A DNA stretch of 64,000 nt from Prochlorococcus sp. AG-347-M15 (GCA_003281185.1 QCCS01000004.1:49542-113541), one strand, 5' to 3'; counted from the first letter of the stretch, positions 29,255 through 38,840 are shown. Translations and numbers: made by a program. Notes: generated from the letters alone by a model not told the origin.

Positions 29255-30907
29255 TTAGGCTATTTCATTTAAGGCAGTTTCTAAAGCTTCTTTTCTTGTT
29301 TCAATAATGCCTTCAACTCCAAACTTAGCTAATCTGTCTTTTACTTTTTCATTAGCGCCAGCAACAAATGCTTTTCTGGAATTATTTTTTGCTTCTTGCA
29401 TCATATCTTCTATTGCCAAAGTCGCGGTGACTCCAAGTCGTGGTACATCGGTGATATCTAATATCAAAACTTTGTAGTTTCTTACAAGCATCATTCTCTC
29501 AGATATACCTTTAGCTGCTCCAAAACTAAGTGGACCTTTTAGTCTAAATAGCATTACCTCGCCTGAACATCTATCTAGTAGTGCTTTTTCATCAGCAGGT
29601 AATGCATTTTTTGCTTGATCATCTTTTGATAAAGGATTATCCTCATCCATACCTTCTAGTTGAGTTTCGGTTATTGAATCAATAGTGAGCATATTTGCTA
29701 TGAATACACCGACTAAAACTGCCCAAATTAAATCCCAAAAAACAGTCATTAAAAGTACGCCGTACATTACTACTGATGTTTTTAAAGATAATTTGTGAGC
29801 CCTCTTCAAGAATCCCCAATCAATAATATCTAGGCCTACTTTTATAAGAATTCCTGCTAGCAATGCAGTTGGTATTTGCTCAGCTAAAGGTCCAGCACCA
29901 ACTAAAACTATCAACAATACAACTGAGTGAACCATACCAGAAATGGGAGTTGATCCTCCAGATTTAACATTTATAACTGTTCTCATGGTTGCTCCTGCTC
30001 CAGGTAAACCTGAAAACAGACCTGCTACAGCATTTCCTATCCCTTGACCAATAAGTTCTCTATCTGAATTATGTTTTGTTTGAGAGATATTGTCTGCTAC
30101 AAGAGATGTCAGTAAAGAGTCAATAGCACCAAGTACTGCTAGGACTAATCCTGCCTTGAAAATAATTGGAAAATATTGATTAAAACTTGGGAAATTTAAA
30201 GATGGAACTCCCCTTGGGATCTCTCCAATTCTATCAATAGCTCCATCACCAAAAATTAAAATTGATATTGGAGTTACTATCAATAAGGCTAATAGAGGAG
30301 AAGGAACCCATTGACTAATTTTTCTAGGAGTTAGAAATACTATACCTAGTGTCATTATTGCTACTCCAATAGCAGCACCATTTGGCTGGAAGTTTGAAAA
30401 TACAGTTGTTAAAGATTCAACTACCCCACCACGAGTGCTAATTCCTAGTAATGGTCCAATCTGAAGCGCAATGATTATTACTCCAATACCAGACATAAAT
30501 CCTGAAACAACAGAATATGGAACTAAAGTAATGTATTTACCTAGTTTTAGAATCCCAAATATTATTTGCAGTATGCCGCCAATGACTACCGCTGCCATAA
30601 CTAAAGGTAAAATTTGTCCTGCAGAAAGATCTCTTGGAACACCTACTGCTGCTAAGCCTGCTACTACACCTGCAACAGTTACACTCATGGGACCTGTAGG
30701 TCCACTTACTTGAGCAGGTGTTCCGCCGAATAATGCTGCTAAAAAACCAACTACTACTGCACCATATAGTCCATAAATTGCTCCTCCAGGTCCTAATGCA
30801 GCATTACCAAAAGCAAGAGCGAGAGGTAAAGCCACTACTGCGGCTGTGATGCCTCCAAGAATATCGCCTCTTACATTTTTCAGATGAAATCCATTAATTA
30901 TTTTCAA
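29255..30907 (-). CDS. bicA: SulP-family anion transporter with STAS domain, BicA-type
   Basis: The 550-residue protein has a transmembrane part (residues about 10-410) with DILGGITAAVVALPLALAFG and GAIDSLLTSLVADNISQ, then a soluble STAS domain (about 440-550; VLILDITDVPRLGVTATLAI). Family knowledge: SulP transporters near carbon genes in marine cyanobacteria act as Na+-dependent bicarbonate carriers, as BicA does. The start is TTG with AAGGAGAG upstream. Sulfate transport is the alternative, but the adjacency to sbtA/sbtB supports carbon uptake. Confidence 0.88.
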   Translation of the reverse strand: MKIINGFHLKNVRGDILGGITAAVVALPLALAFGNAALGPGGAIYGLYGAVVVGFLAALFGGTPAQVSGPTGPMSVTVAGVVAGLAAVGVPRDLSAGQILPLVMAAVVIGGILQIIFGILKLGKYITLVPYSVVSGFMSGIGVIIIALQIGPLLGISTRGGVVESLTTVFSNFQPNGAAIGVAIMTLGIVFLTPRKISQWVPSPLLALLIVTPISILIFGDGAIDRIGEIPRGVPSLNFPSFNQYFPIIFKAGLVLAVLGAIDSLLTSLVADNISQTKHNSDRELIGQGIGNAVAGLFSGLPGAGATMRTVINVKSGGSTPISGMVHSVVLLIVLVGAGPLAEQIPTALLAGILIKVGLDIIDWGFLKRAHKLSLKTSVVMYGVLLMTVFWDLIWAVLVGVFIANMLTIDSITETQLEGMDEDNPLSKDDQAKNALPADEKALLDRCSGEVMLFRLKGPLSFGAAKGISERMMLVRNYKVLILDITDVPRLGVTATLAIEDMMQEAKNNSRKAFVAGANEKVKDRLAKFGVEGIIETRKEALETALNEIA

Positions 30908-31129
30908 AGATGCTCTCCTTAAAATTTATACTTAACTAGAAGATATTATCTCTTTATGACGTAAATTTGTGAAAAATGAAGTTTGTGCAAAATATTTTTG
31001 TAACTTTTTTTTTCATCTTTAAAAGAATTTAAGTTAATTTTCCTGAACAAAAGTAGTCTCTGATTGATTTATGTGCGAGGCAAGCGATTAATGTATTAGA
31101 TAAATATTTTTCAATTTAATAATATTCAA

Positions 31130-32131
31130 ATGAATTCGATTATTCGTCCAAGAAGATTAAGAAGAACTGAGGCAATTAGAGAAATGGTTAGAGAAAACCA
31201 TTTGGCGGCATCAGACTTTATCTATCCATTATTTATTCATGAAAAAGATTTTAAAGAGGAAATTTCTGCAATGCCAGGAACTTACAGATGGGATATTAAT
31301 GGCTTATTAAAGGAGGTTACTAGGGCATGGGAATTGGGAATTAGATGTGTGGTTCTTTTCCCAAAAATTAACGATAGCTTAAAGACTGAAGATGGAGCAG
31401 AATGTTTTAATGAGGACGGTTTAATACCTAAAGCTATTCGAATATTAAAAAAAGAGATTCCAGAAATGGCAATAATGACAGATGTTGCCTTGGACCCTTA
31501 CTCATGTGATGGACATGATGGCTTAGTTGATGAAACTGGAAAAATATTGAATGATGAAACTATTGAAATTTTAAAAAAACAAGCTTTAACTCAAGCTAGA
31601 GCTGGAGCAGATTTTATTGGCCCTAGTGACATGATGGATGGGAGAGTTGGAGCAATTAGGACTGTTCTTGATAGTGAAGGATTTAGTGATGTAGGTATTA
31701 TTAGTTATACAGCTAAATATTCATCTGCTTATTATGGTCCGTTTAGAACTGCTTTAGATTCGGCTCCTAGAGAAAATAGTAAGAAAGTAATTCCAGACAA
31801 TAAGTCTACATATCAAATGGACCCTGCCAATTCAAAAGAGGCTTTAATTGAATCTGCATTGGATCAGTATGAAGGAGCTGATATTTTGATGGTAAAACCA
31901 GGAATTTCATATTTGGATATTGTTTATAGACTAAGCACATTTTCAAATAAGCCCATAGCTGCATACAACGTTAGTGGGGAGTATTCCATGGTAAAGTCTG
32001 CTGCTATGAAGAACTGGATTAACGAAAAAGATATTGTTTTAGAGACATTGCTTAGTTTTAAAAGAGCAGGAGCAAAATTAATACTCACTTATCATGCTTG
32101 TGATGCATCTCAATGGTTGCAGGATACTTAA
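31130..32131 (+). CDS. hemB: Porphobilinogen synthase (delta-aminolevulinate dehydratase)
   Basis: The 333-residue enzyme condenses two 5-aminolevulinate molecules to porphobilinogen for chlorophyll, haem and B12. Lys-containing active-site segments are seen (SYTAKYSSAYYGPFR and ILMVKPGISYLDI). The metal region reads DVALDPYSCDGHDGLVDETG, where Asp replaces the Zn cysteine ladder, which is typical of the Mg-dependent plant/cyanobacterial type. It stands alone, 62 bp before the glyoxalase gene. Confidence 0.97.
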   Translation: MNSIIRPRRLRRTEAIREMVRENHLAASDFIYPLFIHEKDFKEEISAMPGTYRWDINGLLKEVTRAWELGIRCVVLFPKINDSLKTEDGAECFNEDGLIPKAIRILKKEIPEMAIMTDVALDPYSCDGHDGLVDETGKILNDETIEILKKQALTQARAGADFIGPSDMMDGRVGAIRTVLDSEGFSDVGIISYTAKYSSAYYGPFRTALDSAPRENSKKVIPDNKSTYQMDPANSKEALIESALDQYEGADILMVKPGISYLDIVYRLSTFSNKPIAAYNVSGEYSMVKSAAMKNWINEKDIVLETLLSFKRAGAKLILTYHACDASQWLQDT

Positions 32132-32193
32132 AAACTCATTATTAACAAAAATTTGGTTTATTCTTAAATAAGTAATAAATTAATTGCTTTGTT

Positions 32194-32580
32194 TTGAAGT
32201 TTTCACAAGGAGTAAATAGGATTGGTCACATTGCACTTAGAGTAGAGAATCTCGAGAGGGCGAAATCTTTTTATATCAAGTTGGGTATGAATTTGGTTTG
32301 GGATGATAAAGATTGGTCTTATTTAGAGGCAGGTAAAGGGAAAGATGGACTTGCGTTGTTAGGCCCTAGCTACAAAGCTGCAGGACCTCACTTTGCTTTT
32401 CATTTTGAAAATAAAAAAGAAGTGGAAAATATTCAAAATGATTTAAAAAATTCTGGTGTAAAAGTTGGTCCTTTACATGAGCATAGAGATGGAACAGCAT
32501 CTTTTTATATGAAGGATACTGAAGGAAACTGGCTTGAGATGCTTTATGTTCCTCCTGAAGGGATTCAATCGAATGTTTGA
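32194..32580 (+). CDS. Glyoxalase/bleomycin-resistance superfamily protein
   Basis: The 128-residue protein starts RIGHIALRVENLERAKSFYIKLGMNLV after a short lead, matching the vicinal-oxygen-chelate beta-alpha-beta fold. It has DTEGNWLEMLYVPPEG near the end with the usual metal Glu. The only standard start in frame is TTG at 32194, but AAGGAG (32207-32212) lies inside the coding sequence, so the true start is uncertain. It overlaps or abuts mutS2, depending on that gene's start. Confidence 0.8.
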   Translation: MKFSQGVNRIGHIALRVENLERAKSFYIKLGMNLVWDDKDWSYLEAGKGKDGLALLGPSYKAAGPHFAFHFENKKEVENIQNDLKNSGVKVGPLHEHRDGTASFYMKDTEGNWLEMLYVPPEGIQSNV

Positions 32581-32594
32581 TTCTTTTTTTTTGT

Positions 32595-35006
32595 ATGCAA
32601 GAGAAAAGTTATTCTAAAAAATCATATTCAGATAACACCTTAGAAGAAGAATCTATAAACCTTTTAGAGTGGGATTCATTAAAAACGCATTTATCTTCAT
32701 TCGCCTCAACGGAAATGGGAAAAAGATCAATTTTAAGTTTTGTTATACCTTCAGAATACGAGGCATCTAAAATACTTTTGAATGAAACTGTTGAAATAAA
32801 TGAGCTAGAAAATAATTTAGATAAATCAATTAGTTTTTCTGGTGTTTTTGATATTAGTAGAAATATTGAAATTTGTTCCAAAGGAGGTGTAATTTCATCT
32901 TCTGAATTGTTAGAAATAGCGAAAACAATTGCTGCAGCAAGAAATTTAAAAAAAATCTTATTAGATTTTGAACAAAGGCCTTATATTTCATCATTCACAA
33001 AAAATTTAATTGACTATCAGAATATTGAAACGATTTTTAAAAAAGGCATTGAATCAAATGGAAGGATTTCAGACAATGCTAGTAATGAACTATCTATTCT
33101 CAGAAAAGAATTTTTATCTAAGAAACTCGAAAGAAAAATATTAGTTGAGAAATTTATTCAAAAGAATTTAGGTTATTTGCAAGATACTACTATCGGAGAT
33201 CGATATGGAAGGCCCGTTTTAGCAGTGAAAGTTAATTATGTAGATAAATTTAAAGGCATAATTCATGACTCTTCATCTTCAGGAAATACAGTATATTTTG
33301 AGCCTGAAAGTGCTGTAACTAAAGGTAATAAGATTGCTTCTTTAGAGGCTAGGATCACAGCAGAAGAATTTAAATTACTTAAGAAATGGTCCCAGGTTGT
33401 GAGTGATAATTCAGAAAATCTTATTGAAATGGCATCCATTTTATTGAGATTAGAAAATGCTCTAACTCGTTCAAGATATTCGAAATGGATTGGAGGCAAA
33501 ACTCCTACGTTTGAGAAAAATCCTATTATATCTTTAATTGGTTTTTCTCATCCGTTATTGATTTGGGAACATAAGAAAAAAGGATCCCCTCCCCCAGTTG
33601 CTATTGATTTTTATATAAATAGAAATATTAAGGTTGTAGCTATAACAGGTCCAAATACTGGAGGTAAAACGGCAGCTTTAAAAGGTTTGGGGTTGTCTTT
33701 ACTTATGGCTAGAGCAGGATTATTGATACCTTCAACTAATAATCCTATTATTCCTTTTTGTCCAAATATATATGTGGATATAGGAGATAAACAATCATTA
33801 GAAGAAAATTTATCTACCTTCAGTGGGCATATATCCCGCATAAAAGAGATATTAGATTTACTTGATTACAAGAAAGGATTATCAGTTGTTTTGTTAGATG
33901 AGATTGGATCTGGCACTGATCCCCTTGAAGGAAGTGCTCTTGCAATGGCTTTATTAAAAGAATTTGCAAATAAATCTGATATCACTTTAGCAACAACACA
34001 TTATGGAGATATTAAGGCTTTAAAATATAACGACTCAAGATTTGAAAACGTATCAGTTGCCTTTGATGAAGATTCTTTGAAGCCAAAATATACACTTAAC
34101 TGGGGTATCCCTGGGAGAAGTAATGCCTTGTCAATTTCAAAGAGAATTGGTCTCGATGAAAGCATACTCAATGAAGCTGCAAATTATCTAAAGCCAAAAG
34201 AAGTTGACAATATTAACAGTATTATTAAAGGACTTGAGGAAGAGAGGATTAAACAACAAAATTCTGCAGAAGCGGCTGCGGAATTGATTGCAAGAACTGA
34301 AATATTACATGATGAACTGAAGAGAAATTATGAATATCAAAAAATAAATGCCGAAAAAATCCAGGAAATTGAAAGGTCTAAATTATCAAAACATATTATA
34401 TCCGCTAAAAAAGAAGTAATAGATTTGATTAAAAAATTAAGAGATAAAAATGTTAATGGAGAGGATACGCGAATTATTGGAAAAAGATTAAAGGAAATTG
34501 AGACGGAACATTTAACCCAAAAAAAATTTGAAAAGTCAATATCATGGAATCCTCAGGTAGGCGATTTTGTAAAAATTAAAAGTCTAAATAGTATGGGACA
34601 AATTGTAGATTTAGATAAAAAAAGTGGTTTTTATGAAGTTAAATGTGGTTCATTTAGAAGTACATTATCTGTAAATGACTTTGAGGGTATTAATGGAGAA
34701 AAGCCTAATTTCAAAAGTTCAAAAATTGAGATCAAGTCTTCAGGAGAAGATTTTTCTTTTTCTAAAATTAGAACGAGTAAAAATACAATTGACGTTAGAG
34801 GGTTAAGAGTTCATGAAGCCGAAATAATTATTGAGGAGAAAATTAGAAAATTTCATGGACCGCTATGGATTGTTCATGGAATTGGCACAGGGAAATTAAA
34901 AAAAGGACTAAGAAATTGGTTATCAGGTTTAAATTATGTTGATAAGATTGAAGATGCGGCCAACAACGAGGGTGGACCTGGTTGCAGTATTGCGTGGATA
35001 AAATAA
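32595..35006 (+). CDS. mutS2: MutS2 endonuclease/ribosome-rescue ATPase
   Basis: MutS2 has a MutS-type ATPase (GPNTGGKTAALKGLGLSLL, LDEIGSGTDPLEG, TLATTHYGDIKALK), a long helical region (TLEEERIKQQNSAEAAAELI type) and a C-terminal Smr nuclease domain (IDVRGLRVHEAEIIIEE and WIVHGIGTGKLKKGLR). It lacks mismatch-repair domain I. Family knowledge: it suppresses recombination and in some bacteria splits collided ribosomes. I chose ATG at 32595 (803 residues). A TTG at 32577 adds six residues and overlaps the preceding stop. Confidence 0.93.
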   Translation: MQEKSYSKKSYSDNTLEEESINLLEWDSLKTHLSSFASTEMGKRSILSFVIPSEYEASKILLNETVEINELENNLDKSISFSGVFDISRNIEICSKGGVISSSELLEIAKTIAAARNLKKILLDFEQRPYISSFTKNLIDYQNIETIFKKGIESNGRISDNASNELSILRKEFLSKKLERKILVEKFIQKNLGYLQDTTIGDRYGRPVLAVKVNYVDKFKGIIHDSSSSGNTVYFEPESAVTKGNKIASLEARITAEEFKLLKKWSQVVSDNSENLIEMASILLRLENALTRSRYSKWIGGKTPTFEKNPIISLIGFSHPLLIWEHKKKGSPPPVAIDFYINRNIKVVAITGPNTGGKTAALKGLGLSLLMARAGLLIPSTNNPIIPFCPNIYVDIGDKQSLEENLSTFSGHISRIKEILDLLDYKKGLSVVLLDEIGSGTDPLEGSALAMALLKEFANKSDITLATTHYGDIKALKYNDSRFENVSVAFDEDSLKPKYTLNWGIPGRSNALSISKRIGLDESILNEAANYLKPKEVDNINSIIKGLEEERIKQQNSAEAAAELIARTEILHDELKRNYEYQKINAEKIQEIERSKLSKHIISAKKEVIDLIKKLRDKNVNGEDTRIIGKRLKEIETEHLTQKKFEKSISWNPQVGDFVKIKSLNSMGQIVDLDKKSGFYEVKCGSFRSTLSVNDFEGINGEKPNFKSSKIEIKSSGEDFSFSKIRTSKNTIDVRGLRVHEAEIIIEEKIRKFHGPLWIVHGIGTGKLKKGLRNWLSGLNYVDKIEDAANNEGGPGCSIAWIK

Positions 35007-35046
35007 AATTTAAAATACCAAGAAAACAATTTAATAAGAGTATAAA

Positions 35047-36030
35047 GTGCAATTTATTGATCAAGCAAACATTATTCTTAAAGCTGGAAAAGGTGGAAAT
35101 GGAATAGTTTCTTTTAGAAGAGAAAAATTTGTTCCTGCTGGAGGACCTTCTGGGGGGAATGGTGGCAGAGGGGGTTCAGTTATTTTAATTGCTGATAATA
35201 ATCTTCAGACATTATTAGATTTCAAATTCAAACGTGAAATAATTGCTGAAGATGGATGCAAAGGAGGTCCTAATAAGAGGTCAGGTGCTTCAGGGGAGGA
35301 TAGAATCCTTAAAGTTCCCTGCGGTACAGAAATAAGGGATGTTAAAACCGGTATTATTTTAGGAGACTTAACTAAAGATAAACAAAGTTTAACTGTTGCC
35401 ATTGGAGGAAAGGGTGGACATGGTAATGCTTACTATTTAAGTAATCAAAACAGAGCCCCAGAATCATTTACTGAAGGAAAAGATGGTGAGATATGGGAGG
35501 TTCAATTAGAACTAAAACTTCTTGCAGAGGTTGGGATTATTGGCCTTCCAAATGCTGGGAAAAGTACTTTGATTTCCGTTGTATCATCTGCTCGTCCAAA
35601 AATCGCAAATTATCCTTTCACGACTTTAATACCTAACTTAGGTGTAGTAAGAAAAATAGATGGGAATGGTTGTCTTTTTGCGGATATTCCTGGTTTAATA
35701 TCAGGTGCAGCTGATGGAGTAGGTTTAGGGCATGATTTTTTAAGGCACATCCAAAGAACGAAAATACTTGTTCACTTAATTGATGCAATTGCAGAAAATC
35801 CTTTACATGATTTTGAGATTATTGAGCAGGAATTAAAAAAATATGGGAAAGGTCTTTTAGATAAAGAGAGGATAATAGTTTTAAATAAAATGGAGCTGGT
35901 AGATTATGATTATTTGAAAATAATTACAAAAAAGTTAGAAGACTTATCAAAAAAGAAAGTTTTAGTTATTTCTTCATCTTTAAAAAAAGGTTTATCCTCA
36001 CTGCTTTCTGAAGTGTGGAAAAGGATATAA
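35047..36030 (+). CDS. obgE: GTPase Obg/CgtA
   Basis: The 327-residue GTPase acts in 50S ribosome assembly and stress signalling. The glycine-rich Obg domain occupies residues 1-160 ([21 protein letters not shown]). The G domain has [25 protein letters not shown] and LNKMEL. There is no C-terminal OCT extension, so it is the short form. The start is GTG, 40 bp after mutS2, suggesting a shared transcript. Confidence 0.95.
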   Translation: MQFIDQANIILKAGKGGNGIVSFRREKFVPAGGPSGGNGGRGGSVILIADNNLQTLLDFKFKREIIAEDGCKGGPNKRSGASGEDRILKVPCGTEIRDVKTGIILGDLTKDKQSLTVAIGGKGGHGNAYYLSNQNRAPESFTEGKDGEIWEVQLELKLLAEVGIIGLPNAGKSTLISVVSSARPKIANYPFTTLIPNLGVVRKIDGNGCLFADIPGLISGAADGVGLGHDFLRHIQRTKILVHLIDAIAENPLHDFEIIEQELKKYGKGLLDKERIIVLNKMELVDYDYLKIITKKLEDLSKKKVLVISSSLKKGLSSLLSEVWKRI

Positions 36031-36116
36031 CTTTAATTGAAAATTTTTTTGTAAATAAATACACTTGATTTAATAATGAAAATTAGCCATAAATAAGATA
36101 ATTCTTTAAACATAAT

Positions 36117-36299
36117 ATGAATTTCTACAGTTGTTTTGATAAACAAGGAAAAATAATAGCTAGATGTCAAACCATTCAAGATATTGAGGTTCTTAAGAAA
36201 ATGGGTAGACCGATTGTAGAAGTTAAGGAAATGAAAAATGAAGAGTCTGTGGTATGTTCTCTAACAGGAAGCCCATCAGATTTTAATATGGATTACTAA
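36117..36299 (+). CDS. Small protein of unknown function, 60 residues
   Basis: I do not recognise the family. Translation: MNFYSCFDKQGKIIARCQTI followed by QDIEVLKKMGRPIVEVKEMK and ending SPSDFNMDY. It is soluble with two cysteines in the first 20 residues and one near 48. It starts with ATG and is followed immediately by a strong bidirectional terminator, so it is very likely expressed. The gene is 86 bp after obgE. A small picocyanobacterial family is a reasonable guess. Confidence 0.65.
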   Translation: MNFYSCFDKQGKIIARCQTIQDIEVLKKMGRPIVEVKEMKNEESVVCSLTGSPSDFNMDY

Positions 36300-36314
36300 G
36301 AAAATTCAAGAACT

Positions 36315-36343
36315 AAAAAAAGGGCTTTTTGAGCCCTTTTTTT
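36315..36343. terminator. Bidirectional intrinsic terminator between the 60-residue ORF and CP12
   Basis: AGGGCT and AGCCCT form a stem with loop TTTTG, flanked by an A run before and a T run after. Because A and T flank symmetrically it can end transcripts from both the plus-strand small gene and the minus-strand CP12 gene. Confidence 0.85.
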
Positions 36344-36370
36344 ATGCATTATTTAAATAATTTAAAAAAA

Positions 36371-36589
36371 TTAATCATCATAAACAAGACATTCTGGTTC
36401 ATCTGGGTTGGCGTCACAAAATAATTCCAAAGCATTAGGGTCATGTTTATCTTCTGGATGATGATCCTTATATTCTTCGAGTTCTTTTAGCTCTTCAGTT
36501 AAATGTCTGACCTTTGGAAGATTGCCCTCTGCTTTTGCAGATTCGATTTCCGATTGATCTTTTTGGATGTGTTCGTCAATGGATTTCAT
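36371..36589 (-). CDS. cp12: CP12 Calvin-cycle regulatory protein (N-terminal Cys pair absent)
   Basis: The 72-residue intrinsically disordered protein scaffolds GAPDH and phosphoribulokinase in a redox-dependent complex. The diagnostic C-terminus is LELFCDANPDEPECLVYDD, with Cys58 and Cys67 as the GAPDH-binding pair. The N-terminal Cys pair of plant and many cyanobacterial CP12 proteins, expected near residues 20-30, is missing; the segment here reads ESAKAEGNLPKVRHLTEEL. Only the GAPDH-arm switch can be redox-controlled by disulfide. It ends at the bidirectional terminator. Confidence 0.93.
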   Translation of the reverse strand: MKSIDEHIQKDQSEIESAKAEGNLPKVRHLTEELKELEEYKDHHPEDKHDPNALELFCDANPDEPECLVYDD

Positions 36590-36720
36590 TTTAAGCTTTT
36601 CGTACTTTAGTAGACATACATAACATAGTTAATTTCTAATGAAATTGCATTATCTATGAACTAACTAAGTGTTCATTACAACATCATTTTTTTTTTTTTT
36701 GAAATTGATTTTTATATTTT

Positions 36721-37665
36721 TTAGGACTCCATTCTCATTATTTCCTCTAGCGATGGTAAAACTGGGATTAGTTGATTTGGGTTTAAAGGGAATAAAGCTT
36801 TGTAGTAATCTTTTTTCCATTCATTGTCGAAGCATGTCCTTTTTACATTAGATAATTTATAGAATTTTAATCTCCATTCAATAATCTTTTCAAAACTAGA
36901 TAGTTCTTGTTCAGTACATTTGAAAAGTTTGCTATAAATCAATTCCCATCTTATAAGCGTTGGAAAAAGGTAAATATCTGCGTAGGTCAACTCTTCTCCA
37001 AATATCCAGTCCCCTTTATTTTTATGTAGTAAATTTTCAATTTCATTTATAGCTGCGAAAAGATTTTGACTTGCTTTTTCATAAGCTGATTGATTTCTGG
37101 CGAAACCACATTTATATACGCCATCATTAATGTTGTTATTAACTAAATCTAAAAATTGTTGTTTACAGTCTTTAATAGGTAATATCTGATATTTTGATTG
37201 AATCTTTATTGAATTAAGTAGTCTTATAATCTGTGAACTTTCATTAGACAGGATATTTACTTCATCTTTTACAAAGCTAACTAAAAGAGGTAATGTCGCT
37301 CTAAAAATAATCTTTTTATTAGCTTTTTTGTAAAGGTCAGTAAGTCTAATACATCCCTTAATCTTTCTATTGAAAATCCATTCGCCATGCTCAACATTTG
37401 CTTTTAAGAAAATAACTGTAACTTTTTTATATAGATGTTTTATTTCATGGACGAGTAAAGTTCTTTGACACCATGGACAAGAATTCCCTACTAATAAATA
37501 AATTTGTCCATTCTCATTATTAATATCGTATTCACTATCAATTGTTATACCTTTAGGCCTTTTATAATTACCATGTAAATCTGATGGCGCGAAGCCATTC
37601 ATTAATTGGGTCCAAAACCAAAACCAGAATTTTCTGGAGGCCTTTATAAGGTATTTATTTTGCAT
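36721..37665 (-). CDS. Glutathionyl-hydroquinone reductase-like (ECM4/YqjG) glutathione transferase
   Basis: The 314-residue protein has the thioredoxin-like N-domain active site GNSCPWCQRTLLV (CPWC) and a helical C-domain with WIFGEELTYADIYLFPTLIRW, characteristic of the Xi/ECM4 class of glutathione transferases. Family members reduce glutathionyl-hydroquinones. The function is inferred from fold and motif only. It is divergent from aspartoacylase-like by 23 bp. A 130 bp gap with a T14 run separates it from CP12. Confidence 0.85.
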   Translation of the reverse strand: MQNKYLIKASRKFWFWFWTQLMNGFAPSDLHGNYKRPKGITIDSEYDINNENGQIYLLVGNSCPWCQRTLLVHEIKHLYKKVTVIFLKANVEHGEWIFNRKIKGCIRLTDLYKKANKKIIFRATLPLLVSFVKDEVNILSNESSQIIRLLNSIKIQSKYQILPIKDCKQQFLDLVNNNINDGVYKCGFARNQSAYEKASQNLFAAINEIENLLHKNKGDWIFGEELTYADIYLFPTLIRWELIYSKLFKCTEQELSSFEKIIEWRLKFYKLSNVKRTCFDNEWKKDYYKALFPLNPNQLIPVLPSLEEIMRMES

Positions 37666-37688
37666 GCAATTTTATTTTTAAAGAAAAA

Positions 37689-38594
37689 ATGACTGTTCAA
37701 AGAATACTTATCGTTTCAGGTACCCATGGGAATGAAATTAATCCTGTCTGGGCGGTTAAGCAATTCAATAGAAGGGAAAATAGGCTAAATTATGGTATTG
37801 AGTATGAGTTCATCATAGGTAATCCTGTTGCCTATGAAAAAGGGTGTAGATATATAGATGTAGATTTAAATAGATCTTTTAAAGAAAGTGAAAATTTTGA
37901 TCAAAATAAGAATAGCTTTTATGAGACTAATAGAGCTAATTTTTTATTAGATGAATTTGGAATTAAAGGAACTAAACCCTGTCAAATTGCAATCGATTTG
38001 CATACTACTACTGCAAATATGGGAACAAGCATTGTTTTGTATGGGAGGAGATTCAAAGATTTTTGTTTAGCTGCATTACTGCAGAACAAATTTGGATTGC
38101 CTATTTATTTGCATGAAAAAGATAAAGTCCAAACAGGCTTTCTTGTAGAAGCTTGGCCATGTGGTTTAGTTATTGAAATAGGAGCTGTTGCACAAAATTT
38201 TTATGATCCAAACATCGTGAATAGATTCTCTCTAATAATTAGCTCACTAAGGGAAGAGATAGATAAATTAAAAAATAACCTTATAGAACTTCCAAAGGAA
38301 TTAGTCGTTCATGTTCATCAAGGGAGTATAGATTATCCAAGAGATGAAAAAGGAGATATTGATGGCATAATTCATCCTGAGAGAATAAACCAAGATTGGA
38401 AAATGATTAAAAAAGGAGATCCATTATTCATTGATAGCCAAGGAATAATTCACAAATATGACAGAGACCAATTAATTTGGCCTGTTTTTATTGGAGAAGC
38501 CGCTTATAAGGAAAAAAAAATTGCGATGAGCTATACAAAAAAAGAAGTGATTTATTACGAAAAACAATGGGTTCAAGAGTTTGAAAGTCTTTAA
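37689..38594 (+). CDS. Aspartoacylase/succinylglutamate desuccinylase family metallopeptidase-like hydrolase
   Basis: The 301-residue protein has VSGTHGNEINP (zinc-binding H and E of the AstE/AspA group), DVDLNRSF and AIDLHTTTANMG with a further zinc His. It has WPCGLVIEIGA for the catalytic Glu and the GFLVEAW substrate segment. The family removes N-acyl groups from amino acids such as N-acetylaspartate; the real substrate here is unknown. It overlaps no neighbour. Confidence 0.85.
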   Translation: MTVQRILIVSGTHGNEINPVWAVKQFNRRENRLNYGIEYEFIIGNPVAYEKGCRYIDVDLNRSFKESENFDQNKNSFYETNRANFLLDEFGIKGTKPCQIAIDLHTTTANMGTSIVLYGRRFKDFCLAALLQNKFGLPIYLHEKDKVQTGFLVEAWPCGLVIEIGAVAQNFYDPNIVNRFSLIISSLREEIDKLKNNLIELPKELVVHVHQGSIDYPRDEKGDIDGIIHPERINQDWKMIKKGDPLFIDSQGIIHKYDRDQLIWPVFIGEAAYKEKKIAMSYTKKEVIYYEKQWVQEFESL

Positions 38595-38711
38595 ATTAAG
38601 AAACAAGAACAATAAACTACTTTTATTAAATAAGGATTTTTTATTTAAAAGATAAGTTTATTTAATATTTAATACTTTGTATTTTTTTTATCAACTTTAA
38701 CCTTGTTAAAC

Positions 38712-38840
38712 CTAAATCCTTTCGCTCCAATAAATAACAGCTCCAAAACCCTCTAATTGCAGTCTTCTAAACCTAGCCTCTTTTAAGGAAACCACCTCTT
38801 TCGATCTTTTTCCATTAAGAAGCCATTCGATTATTACCAA
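38712..38840 (-). CDS. Possible 42-residue protein divergent from psbA
   Basis: An open frame runs from TTG at 38840 to TAG at 38714-38712. It encodes VIIEWLLNGKRSKEVVSLKE after the start and then ARFRRLQLEGFGAVIYWSER plus Ile. It carries charged, aromatic and hydrophobic residues in a balanced way unlike AT-rich noncoding translation. GGTGA lies 6 bases before the TTG and fits a ribosome-binding site. An upstream TGA limits the frame. It is too short for standard gene calls. I rate it a real candidate, unproven. Confidence 0.5.
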   Translation of the reverse strand: MVIIEWLLNGKRSKEVVSLKEARFRRLQLEGFGAVIYWSERI

